Below the pieces are notes generated by a model. That model saw only the letters and a program-made list of their open reading frames with translations. It was not told where the DNA came from and searched no databases. From Pleionea sp052032335 (lineage in GTDB: Bacteria > Pseudomonadota > Gammaproteobacteria > Enterobacterales > Kangiellaceae), in NCBI GenBank assembly GCA_052032335.1, contig JBPEWV010000103.1:1-12737 (forward strand): DNA of 12,737 nt. Direction: 5' to 3'. Shown here one piece after another: positions 6,438-12,737 of the stretch (position 1 is its first letter; each line of letters starts with the position of its first letter). The position numbers and the translations under genes are program-made.

Positions 6438-9272
6438 TTACAGCGAGTCCAGCTGCTTAATTTGTTGCTCTAACTTTGCCAGCGTTGACTCAAGTTCGGC
6501 CAACTTGGCTTTTTCTTTGTCGACCACCGCCTGGGGCGCTTTATCGACAAAGTTCGAATTCGACAGCTTACCAGCAACTCGATCTTTATCTTTGGACAAC
6601 TTCTCAATTTCTTTATTCACTCGAGACTTTTCTGCCGCTACGTCGATAAGACCCGCCATCGGAATAAGCAATTCCATTTCACCGACCAATGCAGTTGCAG
6701 CAGGTGGCAACTCATCGCCTTTTTGTTTCCAGTCTACGGCTTCGAGTTTGGCTAATGACATTAAGAAGGTCTTGTTCTCTTCGAGTCGTCGTTTATCCTC
6801 ATCTGAACCGTTGTGCATCATTAAAGGAACTGCTTTGGCAGGTGAAATGTTCATTTCACCGCGAATATTTCGTACACCGACTACGACCTGTTTGACCCAC
6901 TCTAGGTCGTCCGCAGCCGCTTTGTCGAAGCGATCTGCATCAAACTCCGGAAACGACTGTAGCATAATGGTGGGCTGTTGGATGTCAGCCAAAGGCGCCA
7001 GTCGCTGCCAGATTTCTTCGGTTATAAATGGCATCAGGGGATGAGCGAGTCGCAAGACTGTTTCCAGTACATTGACTAAAGTGTGCCGCGTGCCACGTAA
7101 CTGAGCATCACTGCTGGAATCATCGTTTAATACCGGTTTTGACAGCTCCAGATACCAGTCGCAATACTCGTTTTTGATAAAACTGAACAAAGCCTGTGAG
7201 ACTTGATCGAAGCGATAAGCTTTCAAATGCTTCTCGAAATCTGAAATAGTCGACTGCAAGCGAGACCAAATCCAGCGATCGGCCAGAGATAACTCCAGTT
7301 CACCGCCATTTTGGCCACAATCTTGGTTTTCAGTGTTCATCAGTACGTAACGAGCTGCGTTCCAGATTTTGTTGCAGAAGTTTCGATAGCCTTCAACACG
7401 AGCGAGATCAAAGTTTATGTCACGACTGGTTGAAGCCAGTGCGCAAAAGGTAAAGCGAAGCGCGTCGGTACCATACGATTCAATGCCCTCGCCAAATTCC
7501 TTGCGCGTGCGTTTTTCGATCTTTTTTGCATCTTTCGGATTCATCAAACCAAAGGTGCGTTTTTCTACCAATGAGTCGATGTCGATGCCATCGATGAGAT
7601 CGATAGGATCCAGAACGTTGCCTTTTGATTTTGACATTTTCTGGCCGTGTTCATCACGAATCAACCCAGTAATGTAAACTTCTTTAAACGGTACTTTGCC
7701 GATGAACTTTTTGGTCATCATGATCATCCGAGCAACCCAGAAGAAGATGATGTCGAAGCCGGTCACCAAGACGGAAGAGGGCACAAAGGTTTCCAGTTCC
7801 TTGGTATTCTCGGGCCAGCCCATGGTGGCAAAAGGCCACAAAGCTGATGAGAACCAGGTGTCAAGCACGTCTTCGTCTTGCGTTAACGTTACCGACGCAT
7901 CCAGATTATTGTCTTTACGCACTTCGTCTTCGTCTCGGCCCACATAGACGTTTCCGTCTTCGTCGTACCAGGCTGGAATGCGATGCCCCCACCAGAGCTG
8001 TCGACTGATGCACCAGTCTTGTAAGTTGTGCATCCATTGAAAATAGGTTTTGCTCCAGTTTTCGGGCACAAATTTAATTTCGCCACTTTCTACCGCTTCA
8101 ATCGCTGGCTTGGCTAGTGATTCAACCGCCACATACCATTGGTCGGTAAGGTAAGGTTCGATAACAGCACCGCTGCGATCGCCACGCGGTGTTTGTAAAG
8201 TGTGATCTTTAATTGAGTCGAGCAAGCCTGCCTTTTCAAAATCTTCGATAATTTTGCTACGGGCATCGAAACGATCCAGTCCACTGTAACCCTTTGGGAT
8301 GGTTAGGTTGATATTGGTAATTTCATTGCCTTTGTAATCGAACGCTTCTGCGCTTTCGAGTACGGCTGCGTCTTGTGAAAAAATATTCACTAAAGGTGCG
8401 TTGTGGCGTTTGCCGACCTCGTAATCGTTGAAGTCGTGCGCCGGCGTGATTTTTACACAGCCCGTTCCGAATTCTTTATCGACGTACTCGTCAGCGACAA
8501 TAGGAATTTCTCGACCCACCAGAGGCAGCATAACCGATTGACCCACCAGGGCCTGATATCGCTCATCTTCGGGATGAACCGCTACCGCCGTGTCACCCAA
8601 CATGGTCTCTGGCCGGGTGGTAGCGACCACAATATAATCTTTTCCATCGGCGGTCTTGGCGCCATTGGCTAACGGATAACGGAAATGCCACAGTGAGCCC
8701 TGTTCTTCTTTGTTTTCGACTTCGAGATCAGAAATGGCGGTGTGAAATTTGGGATCCCAGTTGACCAGACGTTTGCCGCGATAAATGATGCCCTCTTTGA
8801 ACAATTGAACGAACACTTCCTTAACCGCGTTGGAACAGGTCTCATCCATGGTGAAGGCTTCTCGCGTCCAATCCACAGAATCGCCCAGACGACGCATCTG
8901 ACGCGTGATGGTGCCACCGGAGTGCTCTTTCCACTCCCAGACTTTATCGATAAAGGCTTCTCTCCCCAAATCTTGGCGATTGATGCCCTCGGCCCCAAGG
9001 TTTCGTTCCACCACCATTTGAGTTGCAATGCCGGCGTGATCCGAGCCGACCTGCCACAGAGTGTTGTCGCCTTTCATGCGATGGTAGCGGGTTAGCGTAT
9101 CCATAATGGTGTGCTGAAAAGCGTGTCCCATGTGAAGACTGCCAGTGACATTGGGTGGTGGAATCAAGATGCAGTAGGGATTACCTTCACCGGAAGGGGC
9201 AAAGTATTGATTTTCTTCCCATTTCTTGTACCATTTCTGCTCGATGTCGCCTGGGTTATATGCCTTTTCCAT
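6438..9272 (-). CDS. valS: Valyl-tRNA synthetase
   Basis: ValRS charges tRNA-Val with valine in the cytoplasm and hydrolyses mischarged threonine. The protein has 944 residues, against 951 in E. coli. It is a class Ia synthetase with the HIGH-type motif HMGH at 47-50 after PPPNVTGSL, and KMSKS at 545-549. Between them lies the CP1 editing domain (about residues 190-330), with the expected VATTRPETMLGDTAV segment and the GTGCVKITPAHDFNDYEVG segment. The anticodon-binding helical domain follows. The last 65 residues form a charged, leucine-rich coiled coil (tRNA-binding arm) typical of bacterial ValRS. The ATG at 9272 gives the usual MEKAYNP start, although the Shine-Dalgarno is weak (AAAGAA). 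In many gammaproteobacteria valS follows holC directly. Here an oppositely oriented gene separates them, so valS needs its own promoter. Confidence 0.99.
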   Translation of the reverse strand: MEKAYNPGDIEQKWYKKWEENQYFAPSGEGNPYCILIPPPNVTGSLHMGHAFQHTIMDTLTRYHRMKGDNTLWQVGSDHAGIATQMVVERNLGAEGINRQDLGREAFIDKVWEWKEHSGGTITRQMRRLGDSVDWTREAFTMDETCSNAVKEVFVQLFKEGIIYRGKRLVNWDPKFHTAISDLEVENKEEQGSLWHFRYPLANGAKTADGKDYIVVATTRPETMLGDTAVAVHPEDERYQALVGQSVMLPLVGREIPIVADEYVDKEFGTGCVKITPAHDFNDYEVGKRHNAPLVNIFSQDAAVLESAEAFDYKGNEITNINLTIPKGYSGLDRFDARSKIIEDFEKAGLLDSIKDHTLQTPRGDRSGAVIEPYLTDQWYVAVESLAKPAIEAVESGEIKFVPENWSKTYFQWMHNLQDWCISRQLWWGHRIPAWYDEDGNVYVGRDEDEVRKDNNLDASVTLTQDEDVLDTWFSSALWPFATMGWPENTKELETFVPSSVLVTGFDIIFFWVARMIMMTKKFIGKVPFKEVYITGLIRDEHGQKMSKSKGNVLDPIDLIDGIDIDSLVEKRTFGLMNPKDAKKIEKRTRKEFGEGIESYGTDALRFTFCALASTSRDINFDLARVEGYRNFCNKIWNAARYVLMNTENQDCGQNGGELELSLADRWIWSRLQSTISDFEKHLKAYRFDQVSQALFSFIKNEYCDWYLELSKPVLNDDSSSDAQLRGTRHTLVNVLETVLRLAHPLMPFITEEIWQRLAPLADIQQPTIMLQSFPEFDADRFDKAAADDLEWVKQVVVGVRNIRGEMNISPAKAVPLMMHNGSDEDKRRLEENKTFLMSLAKLEAVDWKQKGDELPPAATALVGEMELLIPMAGLIDVAAEKSRVNKEIEKLSKDKDRVAGKLSNSNFVDKAPQAVVDKEKAKLAELESTLAKLEQQIKQLDSL

Positions 9273-9325
9273 AATAATTTCTTTATTTTTCGCTCTGTGG
9301 AATTAAAATTTATCGAAGGGGCGGT

Positions 9326-9354
9326 ATTTTAAGGCCTCAGGGCTCAAGTCGCCA
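9326..9354 (-). promoter_or_regulatory. Candidate promoter for valS
   Basis: On the - strand TGGCGA (complement of 9349-9354) and TAAAAT (complement of 9326-9331) are exactly 17 bases apart, upstream of the valS ATG. The -10 matches five of six consensus positions and the -35 only three. A promoter is needed here because the upstream neighbour is on the other strand. Confidence 0.4.
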
Positions 9355-9376
9355 CTCTTTGTCTTAAAAAGCTGAG

Positions 9377-9382
9377 TATATT
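9377..9382 (+). promoter_or_regulatory. Candidate -10 box for the STAS-like gene, possibly leaderless
   Basis: TATATT ends seven bases before the ATG at 9390, so transcription from it would start at or next to the start codon. No Shine-Dalgarno is visible in the A-rich stretch before the ATG. The -35 region is poor, so this is tentative. Confidence 0.3.
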
Positions 9383-9389
9383 GTAAAAA

Positions 9390-9776
9390 ATGCCATTCAC
9401 GATTGAGTTTGACCAAGCATTACACGCTGTCCGGGTTGTTATGTCTGGAGATATTTCTGCTAAAGAAGTCGCCGATGTTTTCGAGGCGGCTTATACCGGA
9501 AAATACCCGCCCGATGTAAACGCCATCTGGTCCTTTGAGGGTAATGTTCGTGAGGTCGATGTAATGCAAGTTTTTGAATTGGCGAAATTCACGCAATCGA
9601 AACGCGAGATAGAAGGGCACCCGGCAACGGCTTTTATCGTCTACAGCTCGCGAGCAAAAATGTTTTGCGAAGAATATAAACTGCTGGTGAAAGAAGCGCC
9701 TTACTCAGTCGAGATATTTACGGACGTTCAGTCTGCCGAGAGCTGGCTAGCGGAACATCGAAAGTCGCAAGCTTAG
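9390..9776 (+). CDS. STAS/SpoIIAA-like small cytoplasmic protein
   Basis: The 128-residue protein has no signal peptide or membrane segment. Its layout suits the STAS/SEC14-like (SpoIIAA-like) group: an opening strand pair (MPFTIEFD and a VRVVMSGDIS strand), a helix, the strand AIWSFEGNVREVDV at 45-58, a helix (about 59-72), the strand ATAFIVYSS at 79-87, a helix, and the final VEIFTDVQSAESWL at 107-120, which is typical of these proteins. Some relatives act as anti-sigma antagonists, but most free-standing ones have unknown roles. No partner kinase, sigma factor or transporter gene is adjacent. The gene is alone on its strand, between the divergent valS and the convergent holC. The assignment rests on overall pattern and not on an invariant motif. 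Confidence 0.75.
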   Translation: MPFTIEFDQALHAVRVVMSGDISAKEVADVFEAAYTGKYPPDVNAIWSFEGNVREVDVMQVFELAKFTQSKREIEGHPATAFIVYSSRAKMFCEEYKLLVKEAPYSVEIFTDVQSAESWLAEHRKSQA

Positions 9777-9777
9777 T

Positions 9778-9798
9778 CAGGCGCCACCTGTTATTTTT
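9778..9798 (+). terminator. Weak terminator candidate after the STAS-like gene
   Basis: CAGG (9778-9781) and CCTG (9787-9790) can pair around CGCCA, and TTATTTTT follows directly on the + strand. The four-base stem is short, so termination may be inefficient. The T-rich tail overlaps the end of the convergent holC gene. Confidence 0.3.
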
Positions 9799-10234
9799 GC
9801 GTGGTTGCTTGAATATTAAAATGTTTCAGCGGATACCCGCGATCGCGGTAGTACTTGAAGCGCGCTCGCGCTTTTTCTTTTTTATCTTCGTCGCCGTGCG
9901 CGAATTCGATGACCTTTTCAAATTGCCCATGAAACTCGGGAATATCGTCGGATAAATTGATCAGCAGATCGGGACGCAGACTGGGCAGCTGGCCGTAACC
10001 AATTTCAATGGGGGGATTAATGCCTTCCGCCTCGCCGGCGATCAGATGCGCGAGAAAACTGCTCGGATCTTGAGTCCACAAAATTTCATCCATGTACTCA
10101 GCATCACGACGCGAGCCGGTATGAATAAAAATTCGCTTTTTCTGATTGTAAGCGTTTTGAATCAGCGAAACAGACTGACGAAAAGCCGAACGTGGCTTTT
10201 CGTCTTCAAAGATATAAAACTCGACTTGAGTCAT
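9791..10234 (-). CDS. holC: DNA polymerase III chi subunit
   Basis: Chi is the clamp-loader accessory subunit that pairs with psi and binds the C-terminal tail of SSB at the replication fork. The protein has 147 residues, the same size as E. coli HolC. Family marks are the start MTQVEFYIF, LW at 52-53 followed by SFLAHLIAG at 60-68, PIEIG at 76-79 and onward, LINLSDDIP at 91-99 before an aromatic FHGQFEKVIE helix, and the closing YRDRGYPLKH at 129-138. The gene starts six bases after the pepA stop and lacks a clear Shine-Dalgarno, so it is probably translated by coupling to pepA. This matches the conserved pepA-holC order of gammaproteobacteria. The end is convergent with the STAS-like gene, with 14 bases between stops. 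Confidence 0.95.
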   Translation of the reverse strand: MTQVEFYIFEDEKPRSAFRQSVSLIQNAYNQKKRIFIHTGSRRDAEYMDEILWTQDPSSFLAHLIAGEAEGINPPIEIGYGQLPSLRPDLLINLSDDIPEFHGQFEKVIEFAHGDEDKKEKARARFKYYRDRGYPLKHFNIQATTQK

Positions 10235-10240
10235 GCTTGA

Positions 10241-11749
10241 TTAGTCTTTGCTGGCTTTCGCATTGGCACGGTCAATCATGTATTGCGTCAGCATTGATAC
10301 AGGTCGCCCGGTTGCCCCTTTTTCTTTGCCACCCCGCCATGCTGTTCCGGCAATATCCAGGTGCGCCCACTGATATTTCTTGGTGTAGCGAGACAGGAAG
10401 CAGGCGGCAGTGATGGTTCCTGCAGGACGCCCGCCAATATTGGCCATATCGGCAAAATTGGTGTTGAGCTGTTCCTGATATTCGTCCCAAAGTGGAAGGC
10501 GCCAGGCTCGATCGTCTGCCGTTTCACCGGCGTTCAACAAATCGTGCGCGAGTGGATTGTGATTACTCAAAAGCCCAGACGCGTGCGCACCCAGTGCGAT
10601 GACACAGGCACCGGTTAAAGTTGCAACATCAATGACAACATCGGGGTTGTATTTTTCGATGTAGGTTAATGTGTCGCACAGCACCAGTCGGCCTTCGGCA
10701 TCGGTGTTAAGAATTTCGATGGTCTGACCGCTCATTGAGGTGACAACATCACCTGGACGACAGGCTCGGCCATCGGGCATGTTTTCTGCTGCAGCAACCG
10801 CCATCACGATGTTGATGGGTAATTGCAGTTTGACGGCTGCGAGGAAAGCACCAAACACACCGGCTGCGCCGCCCATATCGTACTTCATCTCGTCCATGGC
10901 TTCGCCCGGCTTGATGGATATACCGCCACTGTCAAAAGTTAAACCTTTGCCCACCAAAGTGATGGGCGGCTCATCAGCCTCGCCCCCTTGATAATTTAAT
11001 ATAATCAACTTTGCGGGTTGTTCCGATCCTTGCGCCACCGCCATAAACGCGCCCATGCCGAGTTCCAGCATGTCGCTTTCTTCCAGTGCTTCATAGCTTA
11101 CTTTGTCGTGTTCTTTGGCAATTTTTTCGGCTTGTTGGGCAAGATAAGTTGGGTGACAAATATTGGGTGGCATGTTGGCCAGATCTTTGGCCAGTTTTAC
11201 ACCTTCAGAAACCGCCAGGCCTTCATTTATCGCTTGCTCACCCAGAGTTAAGTCGCGACGTGTGGTGACATTGAATACCAGTTTTCTGAGTGGGCGACGA
11301 GCAGTATCGGTTTTCGATTTCAACATGTCGAAGGTGTACAGACTGCTTTGTGTCGCTTCGACCGCGTGTTTGACTTTCCAATGCGTATCGCGGCCTTTAA
11401 CGTTCAACTCACTTAAAAAACAGACCGCTTCCATTGAACCGGTATCGTTGAGAGTTGAAATGGCTTTCGACATCACGCGTTTGTATTGCGACTCGCTAAA
11501 GTCGCGCTCTTTACCACAGCCAATCAGCAGCACGCGATCGCATAAGGTATTCGGCACATTGTGAAGTAATAAAACCTGACCGGCTTTTCCTTCTAAGTCA
11601 CCGCGGCGTAAAATGTTGCTTAGGTAGCCATCGCTCACCTGATCAAGATGCTCCCCGACCGGGCTGAGTTTTCGAGGTTCAAAAACGCCAATAACCACAC
11701 AAGCGCTACGTTGTTTTTCCGGACTTCCGCTCTTAACGTGAAATTCCAT
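10241..11749 (-). CDS. pepA: Leucyl aminopeptidase (cytosol aminopeptidase, M17)
   Basis: PepA is a hexameric, two-metal aminopeptidase that removes N-terminal residues from peptides. In E. coli it is also a DNA-binding protein in Xer recombination and carAB control. The protein has 502 residues, against 503 in E. coli. The C-terminal catalytic domain carries all metal ligands: K268 and D273 in GKGLTFDSGG, D291 in KYDMGGAAG, and D350 and E352 in the family signature NTDAEGRL (348-355). Catalytic K280 and R354 are present too. The N-terminal domain (about 1-165) is the more variable part, used for DNA binding in E. coli; whether this copy binds DNA is unknown. The start has a good ribosome binding site (AGGAGA, five bases before the ATG). 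It leads the pepA-holC pair and is divergent from lptF. Confidence 0.98.
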   Translation of the reverse strand: MEFHVKSGSPEKQRSACVVIGVFEPRKLSPVGEHLDQVSDGYLSNILRRGDLEGKAGQVLLLHNVPNTLCDRVLLIGCGKERDFSESQYKRVMSKAISTLNDTGSMEAVCFLSELNVKGRDTHWKVKHAVEATQSSLYTFDMLKSKTDTARRPLRKLVFNVTTRRDLTLGEQAINEGLAVSEGVKLAKDLANMPPNICHPTYLAQQAEKIAKEHDKVSYEALEESDMLELGMGAFMAVAQGSEQPAKLIILNYQGGEADEPPITLVGKGLTFDSGGISIKPGEAMDEMKYDMGGAAGVFGAFLAAVKLQLPINIVMAVAAAENMPDGRACRPGDVVTSMSGQTIEILNTDAEGRLVLCDTLTYIEKYNPDVVIDVATLTGACVIALGAHASGLLSNHNPLAHDLLNAGETADDRAWRLPLWDEYQEQLNTNFADMANIGGRPAGTITAACFLSRYTKKYQWAHLDIAGTAWRGGKEKGATGRPVSMLTQYMIDRANAKASKD

Positions 11750-11807
11750 GATTTCTCCTGCTCATTTTACCGGGCCAATTTAAATTTTTCTTAACACATG
11801 GCCGTTT

Positions 11808-11835
11808 TAATGATGACTTAATAATGACGACTTAA
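11808..11835. repeat. Two tandem 14-bp direct repeats in the pepA/lptF promoter region
   Basis: TAATGATGACTTAA (11808-11821) is followed without gap by TAATGACGACTTAA (11822-11835), differing only at the seventh base. The pair lies directly before the candidate -35 of lptF and overlaps the candidate -10 of pepA. A binding site for a regulator is possible, but no regulator can be named. Confidence 0.6.
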
Positions 11836-11850
11836 TTTACAGCTTTTCAA
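11821..11850 (-). promoter_or_regulatory. Candidate promoter for pepA-holC
   Basis: On the - strand TTGAAA (complement of 11845-11850) and CATTAT (complement of 11821-11826) are 18 bases apart, giving a leader of about 65 bases before the pepA ATG. The -35 matches five of six positions and the -10 four. It overlaps the lptF promoter and the second copy of the tandem repeat. Confidence 0.35.
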
Positions 11851-11866
11851 CAAACCATGCTATATT
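11836..11866 (+). promoter_or_regulatory. Candidate promoter for lptF (extended -10)
   Basis: TATATT at 11861-11866 is preceded by TGC, making an extended -10 box. TTTACA at 11836-11841 could act as a -35 with a 19-base spacer, and the extended -10 would compensate for the long spacing. The leader to the GTG start would be about 88 bases. Confidence 0.45.
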
Positions 11867-11877
11867 TAGCGCGAATT

Positions 11878-11955
11878 ATGCATAAAAAACCGTTTAAAAC
11901 GACGATTTTAGACCAAATGCGTAAAAAAATCACCAAAAGTATAAGTTTAGAGTAG
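11878..11955 (+). other. Possible 25-codon upstream ORF in the lptF leader
   Basis: An ATG at 11878, just after the expected transcription start, opens a 25-codon frame that ends with TAG at 11953-11955, five bases before the lptF GTG. The peptide is lysine-rich, starting MHKKPFKTT and ending KSISLE. No ribosome binding site precedes the ATG, so translation is doubtful; if it occurs, coupling to lptF is possible. Confidence 0.2.
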
Positions 11956-11960
11956 GTTAA

Positions 11961-12737
11961 GTGCGTTTAAGAAGATACCTGAACAAAGAGGTTTTACTGG
12001 CTTCCTCGGCGGTTTTAATCATTTTGTTGCTTATTTTTTCCAGTCAGCAATTTGTTCGCTTTTTAGGCGATGTTGTGGATGGAAAAATAGCACCTTCTTT
12101 GCTATTGGGCATGGTTGGTTTGCAACTGCCGCCATTAGTGGGCTTTTTACTACCTTTAGGTTTTTTTCTTGGCATTTTACTGGCGTTCGGTCAGCTTTAT
12201 GTAGAAAACGAACTGACGGTCGCGCGCAGCGTTGGGGTGGGGAACCGAGCGTTAGCGAACATGTTGTTGCCAACCTGTTTGATCGTCATGTGCGTTGCTG
12301 GTTTTTTCAGTTTGTGGGTTGCTCCCTGGGCGGCAGCAACTCAGCAGAGTTTACTGGACGATCAAAAGTCACAGTCTGAGTTGTCTTTTCTTACACCGGG
12401 TCGATTTCAGGTAACGTCCGACGGCTCGGGTGTCATGTATGCGGCATCGTCGACCGGGAATGGCACGTTAAATCGATTGTTTTTTGCTCAGCTTCCGGAT
12501 GACACATCGCCCGTCTGGAACATCATTTCTGCTGAGTCAGGCACCTCAAAATCATTAAATCAACAAAACCATCTGGTATTGAATCAAGGTCGGACTTACC
12601 AGCTTCCGGTCGATGGACCGCACTGGAGCATTACGGCTTTTGAACAGTACCGAATGCAGATTCCAGCGCAAATTACCACGTCGAATAACGGTAAACTGAA
12701 GGCCGTGGCAACGTTTGAGCTTTTAACCGATCTAACG
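11961..12737 (+). CDS. lptF: LPS export ABC transporter permease LptF, N-terminal part
   Basis: LptF pairs with LptG and the ATPase LptB in the inner membrane to pull lipopolysaccharide out of the membrane for transport to the cell surface. The first 259 residues are present and the frame is open at the window end, so the C-terminal membrane half is missing. The GTG start at 11961 gives MRLRRYLNKEV, matching the RYL-x-x-E start of LptF. Membrane segments are visible at about 12-27, 46-77 (two segments through LLLGMVGLQLPP and FLLPLGFFLGILLAFG) and 100-122. The coupling-helix stretch LYVENELTVARSVGVG at 79-94 corresponds to the LYTESEITV region of E. coli LptF. The periplasmic beta-jellyroll follows, with LTPGRFQ near 144-150 and LNQGRTYQL near 209-217. 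The ribosome binding site is weak (GAGTAGG, close to the GTG). lptG would be expected next, outside the window. Confidence 0.96.
   Translation, partial: MRLRRYLNKEVLLASSAVLIILLLIFSSQQFVRFLGDVVDGKIAPSLLLGMVGLQLPPLVGFLLPLGFFLGILLAFGQLYVENELTVARSVGVGNRALANMLLPTCLIVMCVAGFFSLWVAPWAAATQQSLLDDQKSQSELSFLTPGRFQVTSDGSGVMYAASSTGNGTLNRLFFAQLPDDTSPVWNIISAESGTSKSLNQQNHLVLNQGRTYQLPVDGPHWSITAFEQYRMQIPAQITTSNNGKLKAVATFELLTDLT

Noticed and set aside
6505..7044. A 179-codon open frame on the + strand opposite the end of valS
   Set aside because: It is antisense to the ValRS anticodon-binding and coiled-coil regions. Its serine-rich content is explained by the complement of valS codons.
11163..11564. A 133-codon + strand frame opposite pepA
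   Set aside because: It is antisense to the N-terminal half of PepA, which has an intact frame and full length. The frame shows no domain signature.
11886..11904. CGTTTAAAACG near-palindrome in the lptF leader as an operator
   Set aside because: A one-base centre and A/T-rich composition make it likely by chance, and it matches no operator I can name.

Overview
The window comes from the chromosome of a gammaproteobacterium, most likely a marine, Oceanospirillales/Alteromonadales-type organism. The evidence is the set of conserved gammaproteobacterial neighbourhoods (a psi-like gene followed by rimI and prfC; pepA followed by holC; pepA divergent from lptF), the moderate base composition, and proteins that read as clear but divergent relatives of the E. 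coli versions. Assignment to a genus is not possible from sequence alone. Almost all of the DNA is coding. No gene-free stretch exceeds 300 bases (the longest is the 211-base pepA/lptF divergent region), and I see no tRNA, rRNA, CRISPR array, insertion sequence or phage gene.

Left block, all on the + strand: the C-terminal part of a uracil-DNA-glycosylase-fold protein (possibly the psi subunit of the DNA polymerase III clamp loader) overlaps rimI. Next come prfC (peptide chain release factor 3), tatD (metal-dependent DNase, overlapping prfC by 20 bases from a TTG start), an unaccompanied GspE/PilB-type secretion/pilus ATPase, and a small cysteine-rich lipoprotein. The + strand block then meets a - strand block tail to tail, with two stop codons sharing the palindrome TTAA.

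Middle block, on the - strand, transcribed right to left: valS (valyl-tRNA synthetase), a strong hairpin, a small secreted protein of unknown function, and a VanZ-like four-helix membrane protein.

Right block: a single + strand gene for a STAS/SpoIIAA-like small protein sits between valS and holC, where many gammaproteobacteria have pepA-holC-valS in one direction. holC (clamp-loader chi subunit) and pepA (leucyl aminopeptidase) follow on the - strand as a pair. Divergent from pepA is lptF (LPS-export ABC permease), cut off by the window end. The pepA/lptF intergenic region has apparently overlapping promoters and a 14-bp tandem repeat.

Functionally the window is mainly housekeeping: replication (chi, perhaps psi), translation (RF3, ValRS, RimI), protein and nucleic-acid turnover (PepA, TatD) and envelope biogenesis (LptF). 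The less understood parts are the orphan ATPase, the three small unassigned proteins and several regulatory-looking structures. I found no convincing evidence of an undescribed multi-gene system.
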